A stretch of 64,000 nucleotides of DNA from Oryza sativa Japonica Group (taxonomy: Eukaryota; Streptophyta; Magnoliopsida; Poales; Poaceae). The notes under the pieces are model-generated. The model had not been told where the DNA came from. It searched no databases and saw only the letters and a program-made list of their open reading frames with translations. The stretch covers positions 126,501 to 190,500 of the forward strand of contig NC_089036.1 of assembly GCF_034140825.1 (NCBI RefSeq). Reading direction: 5' to 3'. Below, in pieces: positions 53,696 to 64,000 of the stretch. Within the stretch, counting starts at the first letter, position 1, and the number at the start of each line of letters is the position of its first letter. The translations under genes and the position numbers were made by a program.

Positions 53696-55872
53696 CCTAG
53701 CTAGCCTGTTAGTGTTTAGCAGCTAGCTACTTCTCTAATTAACGATATATGTGATTCTCTCAAGTCTCAACAATATATGTATGTATGTAATGTGCTAGCT
53801 TCTTGCTGTAAGACAGTAAACACACTCTGCTCATGGACTATATATACCCACACACACGCATGCTGCTGCATAGATAGCCCTGTCCCTCCACTTATTGATA
53901 TTCCTCCAAAAAAAAAATGAAAAAAGCGATGGCTCTCGTTCATCCCGGGGGGGAATGCTAATGCTATCTGCATACCTAATTGCTCCTCGATCTAGTGGAA
54001 TGTTACTGCTGAAAAATTAGAGTATATATTTTATCCGACAAATGACATCTGAGGGGGACACTCAGAATATAATTTTCAGAGCAAAGGCGAAAGTAAAATA
54101 TCCTGATTCAATTTTGGGTGCCCAAACATCGATCTGAAAATGATGCCCATAAAGTGAAGAAAAGGTGAGAGAGCACTCTACTTACAAAACTCTTGATAAA
54201 GTCACCTCCTTTTTGCACAATCACCTGGTATGTACGTGGATTAATCGTGGACTAAATACATTAACTTAGTATCAGAGTCAGGAATACTATGAAAGGATCG
54301 AGCCAAGGAAAAGGAGTTCTCACCTTGTGGTTGTGGGTGACAGCTCTCTTCACCCTCACGCAGCGCTACCTGTTCTTCAACTCCAAGTCTCACATCTACA
54401 TTGCAACCAAATTAATGCATCAATCCGTGCCTACGAAAATAGAGTTCACGATGGATGGTCACTGCGTATGCATATATGCATGCATGCGTCGCTTTGATTA
54501 GACATGACCATATAGAAATCTGCGGTTCAGGAGTGTGCAAGGGCCAAAAGAACCGGCAAAAGCCAGTTGGATCTGCCTGCCTGTCCATGATGAACAGGTC
54601 TCTACTTATAGTTGTAGCCCGCTACTGACCGTGGACAGGGAAAGACATATTTCATGTTTCAGCAGTAAGATTTCAGACTAGTAAAATGTGCACATGTACA
54701 GTGGCAAATCACGATTATTTACCATTTGGGTTTAGGTTGTAGAAAATCTGAAAGACAAGTCTTACTGCTGAAATCAACCTGATTGAGTGATTGCTATATA
54801 TTCAGTCATTTGCAAGATCAAGTTAATTCTTCTTAGAGAGGGAAATAGTCTGCAATGTTATCCTTGGCATTGTAAATCTTTTTTGCCAAGTCCTTTTTTA
54901 ACCCTTTCATTGAGGACCAATTTATGTATTCTATAAGCTTCTATATAGTTACTACCTAATTAAACACCTAAAACTCTACATTCAAACATAGCAATTATAT
55001 ATGCAAGCATAGTAATTAGTACATCCTAAAGCTTATATAGAAGCACGTCACATCCTAAAACTCAACATATAAACATACCAAATAATCATTTCTCATATCA
55101 TTTTCACAATATTTTAACTTAAATCCATCTATCAATTTTTTTTCAATATTTAACACATATATCCCTCCATCGTTTATACAACATTTAGGATATTTTTATT
55201 TATGTATTCTATAGCAAAGCGCGGGGGTGCCATCTAGTTAATCTGGATCATAACCTTCGTGCTAATTGCTCTAATGCTCTCCACATGTCTCTTGCATGAG
55301 TTTCAAGTGTGAAAGTTGTGTGCTATTCTATTATTGGCTTGGCAATGCTACTTTGTTTTTAGTGAAAGTTGAGCATGTGAGCACATATGGTATGTTCGAA
55401 GTTAGTTCATAATGCTGGAGTTGAGGAATGCTATGAAAGGAGTGCTCACCTTTTGTGTGTGACAGCTCTATATATTCACCCTCACCCACCACTACCGATT
55501 CTTCATTGTACATTATATTGCAACCATATATATGCATCCATCTGTTCCTATGAAACTAGCTAGAACTCACAATCGACGCTATCCATGATGAACGGGTCTC
55601 TGCTGCTGCTAGCTAAGTAAAAAGACCTCTTTTCACGTTTCAGCAGTAAGATTTCAGAGTAGTTAATGTGCTCCTCAAGTGTCATTTTCAGTGGCAAATC
55701 ACGATTATTTACCATTTCGGTTTAGGTTGTACAAAATCTAGAAGAGAAGTGCTTGGTGCAAATCACTGCACATGTGCATACGAGAGCACTGCCAAAAAAG
55801 AAAAAAAAACTACAATGAGTTATTTAGGATGATCTTTTACACCACAAAGACTAACTACTACAATTGCCCATT
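53696..55872. other. Spacer between the two WAT1-like genes with duplicated flanks
   Basis: Contains the promoter of gene 1 and the 3' flank of gene 2. Two diverged copies of one segment lie at about 54270-54775 and 55420-55765 (shared blocks: gtttcagcagtaagatttca, gtggcaaatcacgattattt). Near 55209-55241 agcgcgggggtgccatctag followed by T looks like a Helitron-type 3' end. Confidence 0.6.
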
Positions 55873-58800
55873 TTATGCTTCCAAATTTTCCTTTTTCTCC
55901 CCGTCTTGTTCCACTGCTTTTGCCAATAAAGCAGTAGCTGATGCTTCCTTGCTCTTACCCCAGAGGAGAAGATAGAGGCCTCCAATCACAAGAGCAGCAC
56001 CTATCGCACTGCAAAGACAAAAAGAAAAACAAAAGTGCGACTTTTGATGTGTCCATCTGCGTAATAAAGTTGTCTTTTGGCCGATAGTTCCTTCAATTTG
56101 TAACTTTTTAGCAACACGTCAATAGTTTAAGTGATGCTAGTTGATAGCACAATGATATCAATTCTAGATCCTTTCAAAGAACTAGTAATCACTAAATTTA
56201 TTTGCAAGCGTCAAGCATGAGCTTTCAAACCATGTGCTATCATAAACTAGTCCGAGTGCAGTTGTCAAGTTCCAAAATTATATACCTAGTACTTGTGCTT
56301 ATTCATGTGAAGGTTTATCCTTTTCATGAAGGAAGAAGAGATCAAGGAAAGGCCGAGAGTAGTACCTTCCAAGGAAAATCTGCTCATGAAGGAAGAAGAG
56401 ATCAATGAGTGCAGCCATGATCTGGATGAGAGGCATGAAGCCTGCAGTGAAAACTGGGCCCTTCTTCTCGATGCACCAGGTCATCAGCACATACCCTATC
56501 CCTGATACCCCCACTCCCTGCAAGTGCACACCAATAAAAAGTGCAAGGTTTTTTTCTCAGTGGAACACCAGGACACTTTGCACTGAATCTGAATCACTCC
56601 CACTTGGGAACTGTCCTGTCCCTTCCTGAATTCAGAAATTCTTTGCCCGGGCCCATATATCTAGTAATCCTATCTTGTACTAGTGTAGTGTCTGCTCTGT
56701 TACTTGCGCGTGACAACTATCTTTGAATTAATTTCCACAAAAGTTAATTCGTGTCCTCCAGCAATGGCATGTACTGTTTTACTGTGTCGAAGAATACCCT
56801 CTTTACCATTTTCTTTTACCAGAATCAGATTCTTTTGCATCCCAAATTCAGTGATATATATAGGATTTAGTTTTTTATTGTGAGCATGATTAAGTTAGCA
56901 CAATCAGGTAACATGTTTGTGCCAAAACATTTTGGTTGATGTTTAGAATAAAATTTTGCAGCAAGTCCATGGCATTATAACCGCGATTAATAAAAGACAG
57001 ACAGGGAAAGATTGGTGATAGGGAGAGTTATCTTACTGCAAAAACAACAGCAATGATCTGTATGTTTCCTCGAATCAACCACACCGAAAGGCGCCTTTGT
57101 GTTGTGAGTGCAACAACTCCTGCTTGCATTGAGCTGAACGAGGTCATGAATGCAGTGCTGGAGAAGACTGCAGGGTATTTCTTGGTGAGCTTCCCCTGCA
57201 GAAGCATCCATAACGAGAAGCTGATGCAGTTTAAAACCAGCAAGACCGAGCCTAGCATCCATCGCTCCTTGCTGATGCTGCTGCTGTTGGAGGTAATACC
57301 CTTTGCACCGTGCTCTTGGACTGACGATGTTGTGTGAGTCAAGGCAGCTCCCTTGTACAGGCCCAATAGCGTCGCGCCACCAACAGACATGAGCGTTCCT
57401 ATGACTTTTGCCAGCCCCGCCTTGCTCCTCACATCAACTGTTTCCAGTCTGCATAGTGGAAAACTTTTCTGGATAGTGTTTTGATTAAGTACAAAATTTT
57501 GCACTGTGAATGCATTGCAATTCCTCTTTATTGGTAAAAAGAATGTAAACAAAGCTCTGAAAATGGTGTCAGTCTGCTTCATACACTGATTTGACTGGAT
57601 TTGGGGGCACGGCTTCACAAACTAAGCCCCACGTTTGGTTTGATGATCTATTATGCGTTTGGTTTGACCAAGTTTCCTTACAACTACAGTCACATTTGTA
57701 AACTTATTTCCCCTACTAAAGGGGTATTTACTTCTTGCCCTTATTTTGACAATCTTTCTTTTGTTTTGATAAAATCTTTATTTAACTGTTGTGGTTCTCT
57801 GTACTCTGACAATAGTTTCAGTCTTGTTAATAGATTGTAAGGAAGAAGGAAATAAAGAAGTGGGGGATAGAAGAACTTACTGGAGAGGGATAGCAATTAA
57901 AAAGGTGAAAACCGGAGTCATGTTGGAGAATGTTGCAGTCAGTGTTGCTGTAGTGTAGCTCAACCCCAGAAAGAACAGATACTGAGCACATAATCCCCTA
58001 TATACAACATGATAAGACAAAAGAGCATAATCATATAACCTTTCAACTCGTTTTTTTCAGTTTTTTATTTTCATTGCACTGGGCAAGAGAACACGATATT
58101 ACAGGGGAAAAACAAAGAGAGCAAGTTTACCCAAGCAATGCGCTCATGAACATGTAGGCAAAGATCTCTGTTGTAAATCTTGGTCTTGTATTCCTGGAAT
58201 CATTTATAGAAAAAAAAATTATGCAAGAGAACTTAGAGTGACATCTTTGCAGGTATTGGAACAGTTCCTTACATTTATATAAAAGGCATCAGAGGGCTCC
58301 CAATTTCACATTTTTCACTTAGAAAAATGCAAAGGATTCGTACTAAAAGCTAAGGTCCGGCTAGACATTTTGAAGACTACGAGCGCACTAGTGGTCCAGC
58401 CAACTAGACCAGTATACCAGGAAAAAATAGCTGAGATGCAGCTCAGCTCCATAACAACCAATCACACAACCTCCAAGCTTCATACCTTAAGAACTACTGT
58501 AACACCCTATATAACAAGCCATTTGAAACATGAAGAAAGAGATAGTTTTGAAGTTCGAAAATATCACACGTAACCCCACATTGGATTGGCAACAGCTCTC
58601 GATAAAAATTGAAGAGTTACTGAAAGATCATTGAATGATGTATCACCATCGGAGTTTCAAATACTTTGGACTAGTAACTACTAGAAATGCGAATGATATA
58701 ACAAGAGGTATCTCTCATCTTTCATGCGCTTGCATGCACATTGTTACCAGGTACTAAACATCATCATAAACAAACTTTGCACAAGAAATTCAGAACCTGA

Positions 58801-59016
58801 TAAGACACTTGAGATCAGATTACTTGTCACAAACCTTTCTTTGAAATAAGCAATCGGAGCGAGCAGGACTGCCGCTACAAACTGGCGTAGGGTGATAAAG
58901 ACAACGTGGTTTAACCCATCAGCCAAAGCCTTCTTGACCAATGCTGTCATCAGCGCGAAGAGCGTGTCAAACACCAGCATTGCGACTACGGGCTTCAGAA
59001 ACTCCACCCAATTCAT
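55873..59016 (-). CDS. WAT1-related transporter (nodulin MtN21/EamA family) 2
   Basis: Six exons (58835..59016, 58131..58193, 57881..57997, 57037..57448, 56366..56517, 55873..56008) give about 353 aa. Same membrane-segment series as the neighbouring gene: MLVFDTLFALMTALVKKALA, NTRPRFTTEIFAYMFMSALL, YTTATLTATFSNMTPVFTFL, CISFSLWMLLQGKLTKKYPA, GYVLMTWCIEKKGPVFTAGF, and IDLFFLHEQIFLG. It starts at the ATG MNWVEFLKPVV. A 432-bp intron (57449-57880) splits the region that is a single exon in gene 1. Same orientation and 2.2 kb apart, so a tandem pair. Substrate unknown; membrane exporter role inferred from the family. Confidence 0.92.
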
Positions 59017-60471
59017 TCTCTGTGTCTGCACTGAACAGCTGAAGCCTGAAGGGGTGGATTAGGTAAGCCTAGAGTGCCTAGTCCCCCTATAGCAAGCTTG
59101 CTTATATTACACAGTTTGGCTGCAGGTGGAACAAGGCAATGCCACACATGTAGCTATCTTGAATGGAACATTTTGATTCGGTCTCAGGTCATTAGGTAAC
59201 TAGTTCATATACAAACATTTGTACATGGATGAGGTAGCAATGCAATAGGTTGGCAAGCAGAGCACCGCTTTGTTGATGCAGCAACAGAAGCCTCCTCACG
59301 GAACAGTGGAACAACCGAACAAGCAAGCTATATATGCATGATCGGATTGCGTGACCTGAGGAATATTGGTACAAAGTGCATGAATACTGACTGGTTCTAG
59401 TGTCATTCAGCTGATGTTGGGGTAAGAACAAAGGGCGATGAATTGTTCCTTGAGAGCATGAGCATTAGATGCTAACCTGTAGCCATTGCTGAAGCATTAC
59501 ACGGCCTAGCATAGCAGCTACTCAATCAAGTCAGTCCATTGACATCGTCAGGTACGCTCTCTTTTTGTCCTGCCGCCAAGGGAAGAAGAAGAGTGTTAGT
59601 GATAGAGATGCCAGCGATCTAGTCAAGAATAAGTACTTGATTTTGTATATGTTTTCCAGACAAGGGAATACATGCCAGTATCAGACCATATATCTACCAA
59701 TATATTTTGTCCTATGCTGCTACGTATCGTGTACTTTTCTCACACTGATGTACCAGCAGCATTCCGTTCGTCCATCCAATTCTGCACAACATATAGCACT
59801 GATGATTCCGCAATCTCAGGTTGAGATTGTCGAATTGCTCTTTATTTTGCGTCTTGACATGACGATCACGGAGTACATGTGATCTCATGGATTTCCTTTG
59901 CATATTTCTTCCTCATGCACGTACACTAGTAGTATATCTCAGGCAAAGCATCAAATATGTTGCCAGGTGTCGACCACAAGAGTCCCAGCAAGCGCTGCTC
60001 TTGTTCAAGCTGCACACTTAAAAGCGCTACTACCTCCATCCCAATATCCAATATAAATGCAACATGCATATGCGATATATCTTAGAGCTACGAATCTAAA
60101 CCGAGAGAATACTATTTAAAACAAACGATTTTACAGCTAACTTGATCACAGCACTGGCAAGGCAAACCATGGAACATTAGGAATTCAGGCTGCAGCAGAA
60201 CCAACGAGGGCGAGATAATAATAACCCAAGTTGCAGGTTCTTTCAACGGTGTAAAAAAGATCCATCAAGAGAAATAAGCACAGAAACATTCTCACAAACA
60301 ATACGGATACCATAGGAGCACATGCTCCAATTACATAATAACATCCTAACCCAGTAGTACAAAATTTCATTGTCGAATGACCTTGTAATTTGACTCAAAA
60401 ACAGAGCAGTAAAAGTTCCTTGTGCACTCTCTCTAGGACAGGTTTTGCTACAGCTAGTAAGGAAACGCAGC
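59017..60471. other. Spacer: promoter side of WAT1-like gene 2 and 3' UTR of RPL9
   Basis: No coding exon or RNA gene seen. About 60180-60471 is probably the RPL9 3' UTR. Confidence 0.45.
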
Positions 60472-63225
60472 TCACTGGTCCTCAGTGATGGTGCCCTTGT
60501 CACTGACATAGATGCCATCCAGGAACTTCCTGATATCCTTGTTCTTGACGTGGCATTTCTGTTGGGAGCAAAAAGGAAATAGACATGGTTTAGGACAGAG
60601 ATCAACTAAGCATCAGGTAGTAAAGACACCTAACAAGATGAGACTCGTGCAGCACAGAGTAGCAAAGATATCACCCCACCTATTGGTGATTTAAGTCAAG
60701 TAGGAGCAGAATCTTAACACTGTTGTTATACATCCAACTAGCATGGTGGCCTGTGCAAATTGCGCGCCTAGCATCATTATATTTTCTATCATATAATAGC
60801 ATATATGTTTTCTCATTATATTATTCAAATATATTAAAATGACAACATAATTTTAAATTTTGCAATATGTGTAATATTCATATTATATTTTATATACATG
60901 TTAGTTATTAATTATTTTTAATATCAAATTTTAGTTATTTGTAAATTGTATATATTCCTATATGGACTCTAGACTCGTCTTTTAATATTTCCTTTTTTTA
61001 ATTCCGAATTTTCTGTAAATTGTATTTCTATATAGACTCTATGCTCTTCTTCCAATATTATTTATTTTTATTTCTGAATTTTCATATTATATTTTATATA
61101 CTTGTTAGTTATTAATATCAAATTTTAGTTATTTGTAAATTATATATATTCCTATATGGACTCTAGACTCGTCTTTTAATATTTCTTTTTTAAATTCCGA
61201 ACTTTTTGTAAATTGTATTTCTATATGCTTTTTTTTCAATATTATTTATTTTTATTTCTGAATTTTTATTATTTCTAATTGTATTTCTATGTGGACTCTA
61301 AACTCATCTTTCAATATTCTTCAATTTTTAATTTCGAATTTCAGTTACTAATAAATTGTATTCTTATATTGACCTTAAACTCTTCTTCCCATATTTTTCT
61401 TAATTTCGAATTTTAGTTATTTGTAAATTGTATTTTTTATACAGACTCTAGACTCTACTTTTAATTTTATTATGTTTATTCCAAATTTTAGTTAGTTTTA
61501 AATTCCTATATGGACTCTATACTCTACTTCTAGTATTTCTTTTTTAAATTCCGAATTTCTATTTTTTTTTCTTAATTGTATTTCTATATGGACTCTATCC
61601 TCTACTTCTAATATTCCTTATTTTTAATTTCAAATTTCTATTATTTCCTAATTGTATTTCTATATGGACTCTATACTCTACTTCTAATATTTCTTGTTTT
61701 TAATTCCGAATTTCAGTTATTTCCTAATTGTATTTCTATATGGACTCTATACTCTACTTATAATATTCCTTATTTTTAATTCCGAATTTCAATTATTTTC
61801 TAATTGTATTTCTATATGGACTCTAGTCTCTTCTTCTAATATTCCTTATTTTTTAATTCCGAATTTCAGTTATTTCCTAATTGTATTTCTATATGGACTA
61901 TAGTCTCCTCTTCTAATATTCCTTATTTTTTTATTCCCAATTTCAGCTATTTCTAAATTGTATTTCTATATGGACTCTGCTTTTTCTTTTTCTCTGATTA
62001 ATGTGAGAATTTCTAAGCCATGAGAGAGAACGTGGAAGCTCCTTTTTCTATTCCTTTAATTATATAATAGATAGATTTGGGAAGCATGAACAAACTCTAA
62101 GAAATATACAGAATCTTAAAGCATATGCACACAGAACACCTACTCCATTATACAGCAGCAAATTAAAGTAGTAACAGTCTGACATAACGAAGCATTGTGA
62201 TTTACAGGATCATCATAGCACACATTCACAGAGCTAAGAGAGACAGGGGTGCAAGAAATCTAACCTGGTTGATCAGTGCCGCAGAACGGGAGACAAGCTC
62301 GATATCATTGCCATCAAGGACCAGCTCATCCTTGACCTTCTCAGAACGCAAAATTGTCACACCCTCAAGCATGTCCACTTTCCTCACCTATTATTGAAGG
62401 AAACGAAGGATGTCATAACATTTTTTATTATCTGTGGTTTCCAAGCTATATACTGAATGAATGTGACAGCAGATTGGGAAAAAAACAATGTTGAAGGCCA
62501 GAGAATGATTTGCTTTTCTAGAGTCTAAACCACATGTCTATGTTGTGTAGAACAAATATGAGAAATATTGAAGCATGGCAGAAATGATGTATGTGCAAGT
62601 GATCCCTAATAATGTGTTTTTAACAGAAGAATCAGCATTTTGTGTTGCAAGACTAACTAGAGCAGAAATCCGAAGCTGAATGTAGGCTAAACAGGCAATC
62701 TGTGAGGCATAAATTAAATATTTGCAGCTACTAGTTGAGATGAATCAATAGAGGCGTGTAATCGTGGAGTGGAGAAAATACATTGCGCGTAGGATGAAAT
62801 CATGTACGTGCTGGTAGATGGTAATAGAAAGAAAGGGAAAGGGGTAATGGGGGGGACCTTCTTCTCGCCGAGGAAGTTCCTGATCTCGATGGCGGTGTTG
62901 GAGTTGGTGATGGAGGCGTTGATGGGGAAATGGGCATAGACGAAGCGCATCTTGTAGCGGTAGCCCTTGGTGACGCCGGTGATGAGGTTCTGGACGTGGG
63001 AGATGGCGGTGCGGATGGCGGCCATGGTGCGGCGGGTGCCGAACCACGCGTCCACCTGCAGCTTCCTCACCCCCTCCACCTCCAGCAGCTGGAAGTCCAG
63101 GTTCAGGTGCTTGAAGTTGCGCGTCAGCTTCCCACGGGGACCCTCCACCGTCACCACCTTCGCCGCCACGTGCACCGTCACCCCCGACGGGATCTCCATC
63201 GTCTCCGAAGCCAAGATCGTCTTCA

Positions 63226-63226
<1 letters not shown>
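60472..63226 (-). CDS. RPL9: 60S ribosomal protein L9 (uL6)
   Basis: Cytosolic large-subunit protein near the factor-binding site. Three exons (62858..63226, 62265..62387, 60472..60558) encode 192 aa, close to the usual 190-194. Start [20 protein letters not shown], then [20 protein letters not shown] (first L6 repeat), [39 protein letters not shown] and [20 protein letters not shown] (second L6 repeat), ending [10 protein letters not shown]. All joins are in frame with GT-AG introns. Intron 2 is 1.7 kb and is mostly a minisatellite. A CT-rich leader ((CT)n at 63231-63265), a telo box and three site II motifs upstream fit a ribosomal protein promoter. Confidence 0.97.
60890..61985. repeat. 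Minisatellite of about 77 bp, some 14 units, in RPL9 intron 2
   Basis: The core ctatatggactctatactct recurs (with changes) near 60959, 61028, 61152, 61286, 61356, 61436, 61506, 61584, 61662, 61736, 61813, 61891 and 61967, with a shortened copy near 61220. Each is followed by cttctaatattccttatttt and taattccgaatttcagttat. Spacing is 70-80 bp over the right half, where units are most alike. The left part adds a higher-order repeat of about 190 bp (ttcatattatattttatata at about 60893 and 61081). Confidence 0.93.

Positions 63227-63230
<4 letters not shown>

Positions 63231-63265
<35 letters not shown>
63231..63265. repeat. (CT)n tract in the RPL9 leader
   Basis: A pure CT run just upstream of the RPL9 ATG, which is GA on the transcribed-sense strand. 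Common in plant ribosomal protein leaders. Confidence 0.9.
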
Positions 63266-63269
<4 letters not shown>

Positions 63270-63363
63270 TCCGGCGGCGGCGGCGATGCGGGGCGTGGAA
63301 GAAGAAGGAAGAAGGAGACGAGTGGCGTTTTCCGCTTTATATAGGTGGGTGACGCACACGGCC

Positions 63364-63427
63364 TTAGGGTTTTTGCCATATTGGGCCTAGGCTTTCTGGT
63401 GGGCCGTTCAATGATGATGGATGGGCC
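63364..63427 (-). promoter_or_regulatory. Telo box and three site II motifs upstream of RPL9
   Basis: TTAGGGTTT (AAACCCTAA on the gene strand) at 63364-63372 and TGGGCC at 63382, 63400 and 63422, about 140-200 bp before the ATG. This combination is the known module of plant ribosomal protein promoters. Confidence 0.75.
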
Positions 63428-63706
63428 CAATCAACACGCTCGCGACTTGTAGATTGTAATGCAGCAGCCCAGTCATTTTAATTCACATGCGCATATATAA
63501 TAAATAAATGGGACACTAAAGTTGTCAAAATACAGCAGAAAATGGGAAACCACTTTATAGTCGACGAATCGTCAGTATAATATCTACATGCATCTCATCA
63601 GATGAGATCAGATCGAGTACAACAAGATGGCGTATGCAGGTTGCGCATGCATGCATGAAAATCGAGATAAAAAGGGATTAATTAATTATTAACATATATA
63701 TATCCA

Positions 63707-64000
63707 TCAGTAGACTTCCACATTCCATTGCTCCGACTTCTTCAGCTGCTTCTTGTAGTCAAGCCAGTCGATGCCTACATACAGTATATAATGCAAGAAA
63801 GAAAGTAATTAGGAATCGAATAGAGATGGAGATTAAAAGAAGTACTAGTACAGTACCGTCTTTTGCAGCGAGGTCGATCATGATGTCGTCGATGCCTTTC
63901 TCCATGCCCTTGAGGCCGCACATGTAGACGTAGGTGTTGTCCTTCTTGAGCAGCTCCCACAGCTCGTCCTTGTACTCCGCCATCCGCGTCTGGATGTACA
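63707..64000 (-). CDS. Leaf ferredoxin-NADP reductase, C-terminal exons (partial)
   Basis: Two exons are visible, 63858-63857 side 63857..64000 (continuing beyond the window) and 63707..63774. They encode the last 70 residues or so: [40 protein letters not shown], then [20 protein letters not shown] with terminal Tyr. This is the NADP-binding C-terminus of the chloroplast FAD enzyme that passes electrons from ferredoxin to NADP+. The terminal Tyr that stacks on the flavin and the CGLKGME nicotinamide-site motif are present. Leaf rather than root isoform is judged from the EQWNVEVY ending. From memory of the locus order it would be rice leaf isozyme 2, but the transit peptide and most of the protein are outside. 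Confidence 0.93.

Noticed and set aside
60890-61985. Regular repeats as a CRISPR array
   Set aside because: The units are contiguous with no unique spacers, the genome is a plant nucleus, and there are no cas genes. It is a minisatellite.
43730-63226. A biosynthetic or defence gene cluster (PMEI, WAT1 and neighbours)
   Set aside because: No biosynthetic enzymes such as P450s, terpene synthases or transferases occur; the adjacent genes are housekeeping or local duplicates.

Overview
The window is plant nuclear DNA from a grass, almost certainly rice (genus Oryza). The genes have short GT-AG exons, the intergenic DNA is AT-rich and full of MITEs, a Copia element, non-LTR insertions and Helitron-like ends, and the proteins read as grass orthologues. 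From memory, the order chaperonin-60 beta, RPL9, leaf ferredoxin-NADP reductase matches the end of the short arm of rice chromosome 2. The RPL9 protein read here differs slightly from the rice form I remember, so the species or copy is not settled.

Layout: 3' part of an amino acid permease (92-1290, +); single-domain rhodanese (4692-6729, +); mitochondrial ribosomal protein S5 (7393-9939, -); a MULE-like element carrying a nested solo LTR (10080-12687); ankyrin protein of the PIA type (13294-14694, +); SmD3 (15476-17741, -); an apparently whole, very young Copia retrotransposon (18260-24709, -); a 20-exon EDR2-type PH/START/DUF1336 gene (26485-32085, +); about 4.4 kb of Helitron-like sequence inserted in a MITE (32456-36890); AT-rich and polypurine DNA; chloroplast chaperonin-60 beta (39466-43201, +); an unrecognised small gene (43730-44200, -); two PMEI/invertase-inhibitor genes (45511-46056 and 48555-49160, -); two tandem WAT1/EamA transporter genes (52114-53695 and 55873-59016, -); RPL9 with a minisatellite in intron 2 (60472-63226, -); and the last two exons of leaf FNR (63707-64000, -).

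The genes are unrelated housekeeping, chloroplast and transport genes. I see no pathway or operon-like cooperation apart from the PMEI pair and the WAT1 pair, which look like local duplications. SmD3 and RPL9 share an upstream architecture of site II (TGGGCC) motifs plus a telo box, typical of growth-related genes. I found no convincing new biological system. The most interesting structures are the 77-bp minisatellite in the RPL9 intron, several nested insertions whose target-site duplications can be read directly, the recent Copia copy, two GC-AG introns, and the intron difference and shared flanks of the WAT1 pair. Exon boundaries were read by eye from splice sites, reading frame and family knowledge; no alignment was run.
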